DNA of 32,697 bases from contig CALGUG010000015.1 of NCBI GenBank assembly GCA_937902315.1, positions 1 through 32,697 of the forward strand, given 5' to 3'. This DNA comes from an uncultured Chloroflexales bacterium. Lineage in GTDB: Bacteria > Chloroflexota > Chloroflexia > Chloroflexales > Chloroflexaceae. Positions 9,151 to 16,763 of this stretch are shown here, piece by piece. A program made the position numbers and the translations under genes. The notes beneath the pieces are model-generated. The model saw only the letters and a program-made list of their open reading frames with translations, was not told where the DNA came from and made no database searches. How positions within the stretch are numbered: position 1 is the first letter of the stretch; each line of letters starts with the position of its first letter.

Positions 9151-10143
9151 TTACGAGCGCGAGTAAAACACTTCCAAAGCCGCTTCAAGCTGCTCCACAT
9201 GTTCGTTGAGCTGAAGGTAGGCAGATTGTTCAAGCTCAGGGTTGGCATATTGACGATAGCGGCTCTCGACCTTTGTTATCAGAAAAAGATAGACGTTGTA
9301 GAACAATCGTCGCAGGTGTGCGCGCGGGCCATCGAGCGGCGAAGGACCATACTGCGCAAAGAAAGCGGGCGACTGACCGAACATAAATTGGGCCTCCATC
9401 AAGGGATCGCCCCAGAGCGCCCGTTCAAAATCGATCAGACCTGTGACTCGCTTGGTGGTTGGATCGCCAAAAACATTGGCATCCCACAGATCCCCATGCA
9501 CAAGCTGCGGCGTCTGTACATCGTCAAACACTGGCAAAGCGCTCTGCAGCAGCTTTCGGAATTGTGCGTAGGGGCGCGGCAAAACGACCGATTTCGCTTC
9601 GGCATCTAACAACACATTCTCAAGCATATTGGCGAAGGAATCTGACCAGCGCGAAAAGCGTGGGGCGCTCGCTGCCGCATAACCAAACGAATCATTGTGA
9701 ATGGCGTTGATCTGGCGCAGATAGCCGCCGACCGCGCCGTCGACCATCGCTTCTTCCTCTGGGCTCAAGCTGGCGCGCACCTGCTTCAACGATCGACCAG
9801 GCACCCATGTCATCAGAAAGAAGGGCGAGGGCAAGAGCCTACAACTCGTATCGTAGTGAACAACTTCAGGCAGGGGTACGCTTGTCTGCTGCTGCACCAA
9901 GCGCATCACCGTCACCTCGGCGTCCATCATATCGCGCTCATAACGCAGCACTTCCACCTCGGCGGACGGCGCGACCTTCAACACAAAACGGCGGCCATCG
10001 CTCAATTCAAGCGTATAGGCCGCATTAAACCAGCCATCCGTCAATTCATCAAAGCGCAGGAGTTGAATGCGATCAGCAAACAGCTCAGCGACGATCTGCT
10101 GGGCCGTAGCGAGGTTGACCACCGTTTTCGAAATGCTTTGCAT
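9151..10143 (-). CDS. Phosphotransferase, APH/choline kinase family
   Basis: This is a 330-residue cytoplasmic kinase-like protein. Visible motifs are the N-lobe lysine K56 (FVLKVAP), the catalytic loop LVHGDLWDANVF (H216, D218, N223) and the metal-binding DFE at 239 (LIDFERALWGDP), in the order and spacing of the aminoglycoside phosphotransferase / fructosamine kinase superfamily. Substrate cannot be told from sequence; small amines, sugars or ketosamines are the usual targets. I chose the ATG at 10143 because GGAGGG sits just upstream; an in-frame GTG at 10173 would add 10 residues. The gene stands alone, convergent with the giant surface protein gene and followed upstream by repeat copy B. 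A resistance role should not be assumed. Confidence 0.85.
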   Translation of the reverse strand: MQSISKTVVNLATAQQIVAELFADRIQLLRFDELTDGWFNAAYTLELSDGRRFVLKVAPSAEVEVLRYERDMMDAEVTVMRLVQQQTSVPLPEVVHYDTSCRLLPSPFFLMTWVPGRSLKQVRASLSPEEEAMVDGAVGGYLRQINAIHNDSFGYAAASAPRFSRWSDSFANMLENVLLDAEAKSVVLPRPYAQFRKLLQSALPVFDDVQTPQLVHGDLWDANVFGDPTTKRVTGLIDFERALWGDPLMEAQFMFGQSPAFFAQYGPSPLDGPRAHLRRLFYNVYLFLITKVESRYRQYANPELEQSAYLQLNEHVEQLEAALEVFYSRS

Positions 10144-10186
10144 GGTCCCTCCAATCACAAGCTCGATCTGCACACCTTATTGGGAC

Positions 10187-10216
10187 GCTATAATGGCAGT
10201 TTCTGTTTCAGAACAA
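10187..10216 (-). promoter_or_regulatory. Candidate promoter and palindromic operator of the phosphotransferase gene
   Basis: On the minus strand TTGTTC (10216-10211) and TATAGC (10192-10187) are spaced 18 nt. The spacer side of the -35 carries a perfect palindrome TTCTGTTTCAGAA (10201-10213), a plausible repressor site. The start codon is ~45 nt downstream. Promoter match is moderate; the operator is inferred from symmetry only. Confidence 0.4.
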
Positions 10217-10256
10217 GCTCTCCATCATTCTGTATGTTCTGCTGTGTAATCAAACT

Positions 10257-10676
10257 TGTTAGTTGTATAACTTTGGCGGAGAGGTCTCTAGGCTCAAAAA
10301 AGTGCCCTAGCGCGTCCGCCTACGGCTACAAAATGGGCTAGCCCACCCTCATCCCCGACCCTTCTCCCGCAATGCGGGAGCTGTACATTACCCACAAATC
10401 AACATATGGTCAGCGTTATCGGCCCTCACCCCCGGCCCCCTCTCCCGCACTGCGGGCGAGGGGGTCAATGTTGATGTTGTATGCGAACTATCGCCTTTTG
10501 CTGCCGACACGACTTTTGGGTAATGCATAGATGCGGGAGAAGGGAGCGTGAGCGTAGCAGAGCGTTGAGTTATTCACAGATACGGCGTCGCAGGCAGCGC
10601 GCAGCACGGATGGATGGGCGAAATGTTGATAGCCGTAGGCGGACGCGGTTGAGACCGAATGGAAGGAAGAGACTCT
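10257..10676. repeat. Modular intergenic repeat, copy B
   Basis: Same architecture and orientation as copy A: left end tggcggagaggtctct, inverted pair at 10312-10331 and 10627-10646 (18 of 20 matching), G+C-rich ccctctcccgcactgcgggc hairpin near 10438-10467, gggtaatgcatag, and cagcacggatggatgggcga. It lacks the ~120-base internal module and the outer tggtata edge of copy A. Short ORFs here (for example plus 10481-10678) overlap repeat sequence and are rejected as genes. Confidence 0.8.
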
Positions 10677-10728
10677 AGCGCTAGAGGCGACTCAGACATG
10701 CGAGAAAGCGAAAACGCGGTGTTAATGT

Positions 10729-10761
10729 AAAGGGATCTGTCCACATGAGACAGATCCCTTT
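10729..10761 (-). terminator. Terminator of the short-chain dehydrogenase gene
   Basis: A perfect 13-bp stem (aaagggatctgtc at 10729-10741 with 10749-10761) has a 7-nt loop and starts 20 bases past the stop of the minus-strand gene. Both arms end in A/T triplets, giving a modest T-tract in either direction. Confidence 0.7.
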
Positions 10762-10780
10762 GTGATCGATCAGAAGAGGT

Positions 10781-11542
10781 TTAGCGAGCGGTCCAGCCGC
10801 CGTCGAGCACGAGGGCGCTACCGGTGACAAACGCGGCGTCGTCCGAGGCCAAGTAGAGGGCAGCGGCGGCGACTTCTTCGGGCTTGCCCAAGCGGCCCAT
10901 GGGCTGGCGAGCTTCGAGCGCGCTACGAGCCTTTTCGGGATCGGCTGTGCCTTGCAGCAGGCGACCAACCCAGGGCGAGTCGACGGTGCCGGGGCAGACG
11001 CAGTTGCAGCGAATACCCTTTTCGACGTATTCGACGGCGACCTGCTTGGTCAAGGCGATCACGGCGCCCTTGCTGGCACAGTAAACAGCGCGCTCGGGGA
11101 TGCCGATCATACCCGCTACCGAAGCGGTGTTGATGATGCAACCGCCGCCCTGCTCGATCATAATCGGGACAGCGTACTTGCAGCCCAAAAAGACGCCCTT
11201 AGCGTTGACCGTCATAACACGATCCCACTCATCGGGCTCGCAATCGACAACAGTGGTGGTGCTGCCGATACCTGCATTGTTGCAGAGAATATCGAGTTTG
11301 CCGAATTGGTCGAGGGCCACTTTGAGCATGGCCTGAACCTGCTCGGGGTTGGTCACATCGACGGCAGTGCTGGCCGCTTGGCCACCTTGGGCGCGTACCA
11401 GTTCAGCAGTTTCGGCAGCAGCTGCAGCATTTACATCGGCAGCTACAATCTTGGCGCCCTCGCGCGAGAAGAGCAGCGCCATAGCTCGACCAATACCTGA
11501 ACCTGCGCCGGTGATAACGGCGACACGATCTTGAAGCTTCAT
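10781..11542 (-). CDS. Short-chain dehydrogenase/reductase (SDR), NAD-type
   Basis: A 253-residue classical SDR of normal family length. It has the dinucleotide motif TGAGSGIG (11-18), an acidic D36 at the end of beta-2 favouring NAD(H) over NADP(H), NNAG (88-91), N113, and the catalytic triad S141, Y154, K158 (YCASK). The C-terminus LVLDGGW is typical of FabG/glucose-1-dehydrogenase-like members. It oxidises or reduces an alcohol/ketone; the substrate is not determinable. The ATG is preceded by an AAAGGA ribosome binding site. It lies 183 bp downstream of the FAD oxidoreductase gene on the same strand and may belong to that catabolic group or have its own promoter. An antisense ORF over 10952-11500 is a shadow. 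Confidence 0.92.
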   Translation of the reverse strand: MKLQDRVAVITGAGSGIGRAMALLFSREGAKIVAADVNAAAAAETAELVRAQGGQAASTAVDVTNPEQVQAMLKVALDQFGKLDILCNNAGIGSTTTVVDCEPDEWDRVMTVNAKGVFLGCKYAVPIMIEQGGGCIINTASVAGMIGIPERAVYCASKGAVIALTKQVAVEYVEKGIRCNCVCPGTVDSPWVGRLLQGTADPEKARSALEARQPMGRLGKPEEVAAAALYLASDDAAFVTGSALVLDGGWTAR

Positions 11543-11671
11543 CGCTTATCCTTTTCTGTTTTGAAAGGCCGCGTGCTGCATCTCTTGCTAAGCTGTATGC
11601 ACAACGGTCATATTCATTCGATACAAGAACCGCTACGGTTTAAGCTTGTAACCTATGGGGTTCGAGTGCAA

Positions 11672-11680
11672 AGCATACCA
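11672..11680 (-). promoter_or_regulatory. Candidate extended -10 promoter for the SDR gene
   Basis: On the minus strand TGGTATGCT lies 130 nt before the SDR start, in the 183-bp gap after the FAD oxidoreductase. It resembles the TGGTATACT elements before the amidase and UbiB genes. No clear -35 is seen. Confidence 0.3.
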
Positions 11681-11725
11681 CAATCAGCCAGAAATGCGAA
11701 ACGCCACGGAGCGCATTAGAATGGT

Positions 11726-12958
11726 CTAAGCCAAGGTTGGGCGATCGTGTCGGAAGTAGGAAAGCGCCACGGGCGCCTGACCAGTCGCCACGGCCTCTGC
11801 TACGGCCGGACCGAGACACATACCGAAGGGCATGCCGTGACCCGAGAAGCCACCCACAAACCAAGCGTTGGCCAGACCAGGCACACGGTCGGCGATCGGG
11901 GTGTAGTCTTTGGTAAAGGCCATGGGGCCAGCCCAGCGGTGAGCCACTTCTAAACCCTCTAGCTGAGGGAAGAGGCGCGGGAAGACCTTGTCGATGGCGC
12001 TCTGAACGGTTTCGTTGAGGGCCAAGGGCAAGACATCGACCTCTCCATCGGGCGCATTAGCGCGGCAGCCGCCCAACACAATGCTACCATCGAGGGTCTG
12101 CTGCCAATATTCGCCGGTTGGGGTCAGAGAAGCGCCCATGCCGCAGGCGAAGACGGGTTTGGTCGGCGCATAGGCCAAAACTTGACCTCGCACAGGCCGG
12201 ATCACACCCTTCAATTCGGGGATCAAGGTCGATGACCAAGCGTTGACCGCTACAGCCAGCGAGCCTGCGCGCAGCGTGCCTTGGTTGGTTTCGATTAGCA
12301 CGCCCTCGCCGTCGCGCGAGATCTTTTGCACCTCTACTCCGGCGCAGAGCAGAGCGCCTCGGCGCTGGGCAGCGGCGGCCAAGCCGCGCACAAACTTAGC
12401 CGAGTGCAACTGACCGTTTTCGGGCTTGTAGATGCCGCCCGTGATCAGATCGCCCAAAGGCGTAAAGATCAGGTCTTGCAACTGTTGGCGGTCGAGCAGC
12501 TCAGCGGCGAAGCCATCTTTATGCAAAGCCTCGACTTCTGCGCGATCATCGGCTAGCTCTGCTTCACCCAAAGACAGATTGAGATTGCCATGCTCACGAT
12601 AATCGGCGTCGATCTCTTCTTCGGCCAAAACCTGACGCAAGGTAGCGCGGCTATCGATCGTGAGCTGCAAGATCGCGCGAGCGGTCTCGTGGCCGAAGCG
12701 TTTGATTGAGTCGGTGTAGGATCCGGTGGTGCTGGCGATCATCAGACCGCCGTTACGACCGCTCGCACCAGCTGCGATCACACCACGCTCCAGCATGGCG
12801 ACCTTTACACCACGCCGTGCCAGCCAATAGGTAATCGAGCTGCCAAGATAGCCTCCGCCGATGACAGCCACATCAATTGTAGCGGGCAGGCTATCGTAGC
12901 GTGGCTCAAATGAAGTAGAACGGTGCCAGTAGGAAGGAAGTTCGGGAAGCGTGCTCAC
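11726..12958 (-). CDS. FAD-dependent oxidoreductase, DAO family (amine/amino-acid oxidase-like)
   Basis: A 410-residue protein with an N-terminal Rossmann FAD-binding motif VAVIGGGYLG (30-39), E57 that would bind the ribose, and GASGRNGG (64-71), characteristic of the DadA/PuuB/sarcosine-oxidase-like branch of the DAO family. The later RPVRGQVLAY and the C-terminal WFVGGFSGHGMPF segment also fit that branch. The expected reaction is flavin-dependent oxidation of a secondary or primary amine; gamma-glutamylputrescine oxidase-like enzymes are the nearest resemblance but the substrate is inferred. Its start overlaps the stop of the upstream 137-residue gene by 4 nt (ATGA type), indicating translational coupling in an amidase operon. 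No signal peptide. Confidence 0.88.
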   Translation of the reverse strand: MSTLPELPSYWHRSTSFEPRYDSLPATIDVAVIGGGYLGSSITYWLARRGVKVAMLERGVIAAGASGRNGGLMIASTTGSYTDSIKRFGHETARAILQLTIDSRATLRQVLAEEEIDADYREHGNLNLSLGEAELADDRAEVEALHKDGFAAELLDRQQLQDLIFTPLGDLITGGIYKPENGQLHSAKFVRGLAAAAQRRGALLCAGVEVQKISRDGEGVLIETNQGTLRAGSLAVAVNAWSSTLIPELKGVIRPVRGQVLAYAPTKPVFACGMGASLTPTGEYWQQTLDGSIVLGGCRANAPDGEVDVLPLALNETVQSAIDKVFPRLFPQLEGLEVAHRWAGPMAFTKDYTPIADRVPGLANAWFVGGFSGHGMPFGMCLGPAVAEAVATGQAPVALSYFRHDRPTLA

Positions 12959-13368
12959 ACATGGTCCTTTCTGATTTGTTGGAGACGAGCTTGGAGATCG
13001 GCGATCTCGGCTGCCGAGAGCAATTCTTCGGCGACAAGTTCAGTTGTTTCTAGCAATTCCAAAGCTACTTCGCGACATGTCAGCCACTCTTGGCCCGCTT
13101 CCATGCTGGAACGAGGGTGGGGCACAAGATCTGCGGGCTGCAAAGGCTCGGCAATTCGATAAAGCCAGCCGGGTTGAGTGCCCGAATGTTTGATCAACAG
13201 GCGACCTTGAGCGTCGTAGTCTTGCACAACCATGCTTGGTTTGTGCGAAAAGATTCGCGCTAGATCACGATTAGGGCTGACGGTACTGCCGCTGCGTAGT
13301 TTGGAAAGTTTTAAGGGCGATCCATGATACCAAGTTTTTGGAAATGCGCGAATAGCTGAATCGTCCAT
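12955..13368 (-). CDS. 137-residue protein, possible ADP-ribosyltransferase-like fold
   Basis: Family not firmly recognised. The N-terminus has WYHGSPLKLSKLRSGS, then LARIFSHKPSMV, LYRIAEP and a C-terminal EWLTCREVAL with a final helical, coiled-coil-like stretch (AAEIADLQARLQQIRK). The HGS...L..GS...T/S P ...LA..FS pattern recalls compact ADP-ribosyltransferase-like domains, but no family is proven and the catalytic set cannot be assigned. The gene sits between the amidase (10-bp gap) and FAD oxidoreductase (4-nt overlap) genes and has no obvious Shine-Dalgarno, so it probably depends on translational coupling. An accessory role in the same pathway or control of its enzymes is inference only. 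Confidence 0.75.
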   Translation of the reverse strand: MDDSAIRAFPKTWYHGSPLKLSKLRSGSTVSPNRDLARIFSHKPSMVVQDYDAQGRLLIKHSGTQPGWLYRIAEPLQPADLVPHPRSSMEAGQEWLTCREVALELLETTELVAEELLSAAEIADLQARLQQIRKDHV

Positions 13369-13378
13369 AGCAAACTTG

Positions 13379-14794
13379 TTATGTCAATTCTTGATAGCGC
13401 TGCTGCCACGGCTGAAGCTGCTCAAAAACGGCTCCTGCTCGCAAAACCGAGGCTTCGTCGTAGCGCCGCCCGACGATCTGCAAACCGACGGGAAGGCCCG
13501 ATTCGCTCCATCCGGCAGGAATGGTCAGGGCCGGTTGGCCCGTCAAATTAAAAGGATAGGTGAAAGGAGTCCAGCCAAAGCGGCGCAGAGCACGCCCTTC
13601 AAGCTCGCGTGGGCCTTCTTCGCCATTTGTGAAGGGCAAAACGGCGATCGAGGGCGTGAGCAGCAGATCGTAGCGCTGGAAGAAACGCTGGCAGGCCAGT
13701 GAAAGCTCTTGGCGTACCATCTGGGCCAAGGCCCAATCGATGGCGCTTTTGCCTTGTGTCTCTTCTTGGCAGGCCCGCAGCATCTCGGGGTCGAGCAGTT
13801 CGAGCTGTTCAGGGCTGAGGCCGTGCAGATTGGCGCCAACTCCGGCATAGAAGAGTAACAGTTCGCTCTCGATCGGGTCGCTAAAACCGGGGTGAGCCTC
13901 TTCCAGCTCGCAACCCAGATCGCTGGCGAAACGTCGAGCGGCTGCTTCGCAGATGGCAGCGACTTCAGGGTCAACCGCCGCATAGCCAAGGTCGCGCGAC
14001 CACGCCACGCGCAGACCGCGCAGATCGCCCTCACAGGCTTGCAAAAAGGATTCTTGGGGCGCAGGTAAGCTGAGGCGGTCGCGATCATCTGGCCCAGCGA
14101 TCACGTCGAGCAGCAAGGCCGAGTCGCGTACGGTGCGGGTGATCGGCCCGAGATGACCGAGCGCTTCGTTGGCGCTGTTGGGATAGATCGGGACACGCCA
14201 GAGCTGGGCTTTAAGGCCAACCGCCCCACAGAAGGAGGCCGGAATGCGGATCGAACCTGCCCCGTCGGTGCCGAGCGCAAGCGGGCCCATACCGGTTACG
14301 ACGGCAGCCGCTGCGCCGCCGCTCGATCCGCCAGCGGTTTTGCTCTGGTCCCAAGGATTAGCGGTCGGCCCAAAGAGCCGATTGCCGCTATCACCCTTCC
14401 AGCCGAATTCAGGCGTGTTGGTTTTGCCGATCACAATTGCACCGGCTTGCTTGACGCGCTCGACTGCGGGAGAGTCTTCGTCGGAGATATAGTCGGCATA
14501 GAGCAGCGAACCTTTGGCAGTGCGCACACCTTTGACAGCGGTGAGATCTTTCACCGAGATCGGCACGCCCCCTAGCGAGCCAAGCGGCTCGCCGCGCATC
14601 AGGGCGACTTCAAGCTGGCGAGCTTGTTCGAGTGCAAGCTCGGGTGTAGGTGTACAGAAGGCATTGATCTGCGGGTTGAGTTGTTCGATGCGGTCGAGTA
14701 CGGCACGAGTAACTTCGAGCGGGGAGACGGCTTTGGAGCTTACAAGTCCAACTAGGTCAACAGCTGAAACAAAACAGAGATCGGTCGCATCCAT
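13379..14794 (-). CDS. Amidase, amidase-signature (AS) family
   Basis: A 471-residue hydrolase with the complete AS triad: K82 (PISVKDL), cis-Ser S157 in GGSSGG (155-160) and nucleophile S181 (GTDGAGSIRIP); the 24-residue spacing between the serines is as in the family. It cleaves carboxamides to acid and ammonia or amine. It is cytoplasmic with no signal peptide. Close resemblance to GatA exists, but no gatB/gatC neighbours are present, so a catabolic amidase is more likely. The ATG has a strong AAGGAG at proper distance. It is the first gene of an operon with the 137-residue protein and the FAD oxidoreductase, which together could open an amide and oxidise the released amine. Substrate unknown. 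Confidence 0.92.
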   Translation of the reverse strand: MDATDLCFVSAVDLVGLVSSKAVSPLEVTRAVLDRIEQLNPQINAFCTPTPELALEQARQLEVALMRGEPLGSLGGVPISVKDLTAVKGVRTAKGSLLYADYISDEDSPAVERVKQAGAIVIGKTNTPEFGWKGDSGNRLFGPTANPWDQSKTAGGSSGGAAAAVVTGMGPLALGTDGAGSIRIPASFCGAVGLKAQLWRVPIYPNSANEALGHLGPITRTVRDSALLLDVIAGPDDRDRLSLPAPQESFLQACEGDLRGLRVAWSRDLGYAAVDPEVAAICEAAARRFASDLGCELEEAHPGFSDPIESELLLFYAGVGANLHGLSPEQLELLDPEMLRACQEETQGKSAIDWALAQMVRQELSLACQRFFQRYDLLLTPSIAVLPFTNGEEGPRELEGRALRRFGWTPFTYPFNLTGQPALTIPAGWSESGLPVGLQIVGRRYDEASVLRAGAVFEQLQPWQQRYQELT

Positions 14795-14853
14795 GCGAAT
14801 ATCTCCTTAAACTGAAGACTGACAGCAGAACAGATCGGGCAAGTGTGGGAGTG

Positions 14854-14862
14854 AGTATACCA
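14854..14862 (-). promoter_or_regulatory. Extended -10 promoter of the amidase operon
   Basis: On the minus strand TGGTATACT (TG-n-TATACT) lies ~60 nt upstream of the amidase ATG. A canonical -35 is absent, as expected for extended -10 promoters. The identical 9-mer is found at 28525-28533 before the UbiB gene. Confidence 0.5.
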
Positions 14863-14884
14863 CGCAAACAATTGGCTCCTAGAG

Positions 14885-14913
14885 TTTACAAATGATTAAA
14901 ATTTCGTCATAAT
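14885..14913 (+). promoter_or_regulatory. Candidate promoter of the glycoside hydrolase gene (distal)
   Basis: TTTACA (14885-14890) and CATAAT (14908-14913) are spaced exactly 17 nt in an AT-rich stretch divergent from the amidase promoter. A second, isolated TATAAT sits at 14973-14978 and could be the proximal start; its -35 is poor. Confidence 0.5.
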
Positions 14914-15031
14914 AGCCAAAGTTGTAATCAATAACTCATACAAGGGAGTACAACTCAGTCACAAAGTACCCGTATAATAGGCCCAATTAGATTTACTAGC
15001 CGCGCAAGAAGAAAAGACAAATATAAGGTTT

Positions 15032-16525
15032 ATGCGATCTACACAACGACACACTAAGAATAGATTGATGAAGGGCTTCAATCTGCTTATACTGCTTGGC
15101 TTAGCCCTACTGCTTGTAGGCTTACCTCAAGCCCAAGCTCAAGAGCCTGCTGCACAAACCTACAAAGTCTATCTACCCTATGTAGTAGGAAAGCCACTTC
15201 AACCACTCGGTTTTAATATGCCGTACTACTACACCAACGCCTCAGCTCTTTCTTATACAGCCTCACTTCAATCTCAGTGGGCTCACGGAGCAACTATTTC
15301 GTGGAATCGGTTTGAACCCAGCCCTGGCAAGTACCAATGGGAAGAGTTAAAGCTAATCGAACACTCGATTCGCCAGTTGCGAGCTGCAGGAATTGAGCCG
15401 ATTGTAATGGTAACTGATACACCAGTTTGGGCACGTAAATACCCAGAATGGGTCTGCAGCCCACCCGATACGGTCCACTACGACGCTTTCGCCCGTACCA
15501 TGCACACCTTGGCGAAACGCTACTCTAGCGGCGATACGGCCATTAACTACTGGGAGATCTGGAACGAACCCGACGCTTATCGCACCGATATTCCCAAACA
15601 TGAGGGCGGTATCGGCTGTTGGATGGAGGCGGAAGATCCGATCGGCAGCGGCAAACAGTACGGTCAGTTACTCTATAAAGCTGCCTTTGCGATCCGAAGC
15701 GGCAACCCCAAAGCCAAAGTTTTGGGTGGCGCCTTGACCTATTGGGATAGTGGTAAGCGCGAACAAGATACTCTCAACTTCCTTCGTGGTATGACTGAAG
15801 AGCATGGCCAGTATATCGACGCAATCGATATGCTAAGTTTTCATGCCTATGGCTCGGGCAAAAACGAAGACTGGCTCTCGTATAAACTACTCAAGATCCG
15901 CAGCATTCTGAAAGAACGTCGCCTTGATCTCGAATTCAAGCCCATGATTGCAACCGAGATTGGCGCGCCCTGCCCGCAAGGCCAGAACGTCTGCTCCCCC
16001 AATAGCAGCATAGGTGTGCAGTTTATGAACACCTATCAGGCCCAATATGCAGCGCGCATCCCCGCGATCACCATGGCACTTAACGAGTATCTGAACCTGC
16101 AAGGCGCGATCTGGTACCCCTTGGTCAACCAGTCGCCAGGCTTCGCCGAAAGCCATCTGATCGATCTGAAGGGCTCGCAACTCCAACCCCGTGCAGGCTA
16201 CTATGCTCTCAAGAATGCGCTCTCGATCTTGCTTGGAGCGAAATATGTTGGTGCTCCGATCACGATCATCACCGATAAAGACAGTCGCCAGGAACGGGTC
16301 TATAGCTTCAAGAGAGGCAACGACACAATTCACGCAGTTTGGACCTTCCAAAGCGACTTTAGCAAGGATGTAGCGATCACAGTCAAAGCTGACGAAAAGG
16401 CGATCTGTTGGAGTGATCTGGGCAAAGCCAACCCGAGCATTCGAGACTGTACACCCGAATCTGGCAAGCCTCTGACGATCAAGGCGACAATCGATCCGCA
16501 GTATATTGTGATCACAAAGCGCTAG
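15032..16525 (+). CDS. Secreted glycoside hydrolase-like protein, clan GH-A (GH5/GH39 type)
   Basis: A 497-residue exported protein. The signal peptide has its hydrophobic core at 15-32 and probable cleavage after AQA (36). Directly after it comes KVYLPYVVG (45-53), the LP-[FY]-V tag seen in the other exported proteins here. The TIM-barrel portion contains INYWEIWNEPD with acid/base E179 and MIATEIGAP with probable nucleophile E309, the beta-4/beta-7 pair of clan A. Early WNRFEPSPGKYQWE resembles GH39/GH5 starts. Substrate unknown (beta-linked glycan). Start chosen at the first ATG with AAGG upstream; ATG at 15068 is an alternative that keeps the signal peptide. It precedes the glycosyltransferase cluster on the same strand, separated by a terminator, and may trim or remodel its product. 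Confidence 0.85.
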   Translation: MRSTQRHTKNRLMKGFNLLILLGLALLLVGLPQAQAQEPAAQTYKVYLPYVVGKPLQPLGFNMPYYYTNASALSYTASLQSQWAHGATISWNRFEPSPGKYQWEELKLIEHSIRQLRAAGIEPIVMVTDTPVWARKYPEWVCSPPDTVHYDAFARTMHTLAKRYSSGDTAINYWEIWNEPDAYRTDIPKHEGGIGCWMEAEDPIGSGKQYGQLLYKAAFAIRSGNPKAKVLGGALTYWDSGKREQDTLNFLRGMTEEHGQYIDAIDMLSFHAYGSGKNEDWLSYKLLKIRSILKERRLDLEFKPMIATEIGAPCPQGQNVCSPNSSIGVQFMNTYQAQYAARIPAITMALNEYLNLQGAIWYPLVNQSPGFAESHLIDLKGSQLQPRAGYYALKNALSILLGAKYVGAPITIITDKDSRQERVYSFKRGNDTIHAVWTFQSDFSKDVAITVKADEKAICWSDLGKANPSIRDCTPESGKPLTIKATIDPQYIVITKR

Positions 16526-16566
16526 CCTATCACCAAGAGCTCGCAAGGGCTGAATACATTTAGAAC

Positions 16567-16601
16567 AATGGCCGTTTGCAACCGACATGCAAACGGCCAT
16601 T
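16567..16601 (+). terminator. Terminator after the glycoside hydrolase gene
   Basis: A perfect 14-bp stem (aatggccgtttgca at 16567-16580 with 16588-16601) has a 7-nt loop, 41 bases after the stop, followed by tctgtt. It separates the hydrolase from the glycosyltransferase operon. Confidence 0.7.
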
Positions 16602-16632
16602 CTGTTGCATTGCGAATCGAGAAAACGGGCTT

Positions 16633-16661
16633 CTGGCAATTTTCGCATTTTCTGCTACAAT
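16633..16661 (+). promoter_or_regulatory. Candidate promoter of the glycosyltransferase operon
   Basis: CTGGCA (16633-16638) and TACAAT (16656-16661) are spaced 17 nt, just after the preceding terminator and upstream of the four-gene cluster. Confidence 0.45.
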
Positions 16662-16700
16662 CTCTGTTCGTGCAATATAAAGGTAGTAGGAGAGCAAGCC

Positions 16701-16754
16701 GTGCTGGACAGCAGCGACGACCTGTTGTATTTTCTTTTGTCCAGACAGCGCTAG
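16701..16754 (+). CDS. Possible 17-codon leader ORF upstream of the GT-C gene
   Basis: GTG at 16701 is preceded by AGGAG (16687-16692 region, spacing ~8) and opens an ORF reading VLDSSDDLLYFLLSRQR before TAG at 16752-16754. The stop lies 9 nt before the ATG of the 800-residue membrane protein, which has only a weak ribosome binding site of its own, and is in the same frame. Translational coupling or a leader peptide is inferred; it could also be fortuitous. Confidence 0.35.
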   Translation: MLDSSDDLLYFLLSRQR

Positions 16755-16763
16755 ATTGAGATT

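Noticed and set aside
9697..10341. 214-residue plus-strand ORF across the phosphotransferase gene
   Set aside because: It is antisense to a gene with complete kinase motifs and runs into repeat copy B.
13379..14794. Glutamyl-tRNA amidotransferase subunit A (gatA)
   Set aside because: The amidase signature is shared, but there is no gatB/gatC nearby and the operon context is oxidoreductases, so a catabolic amidase is preferred.
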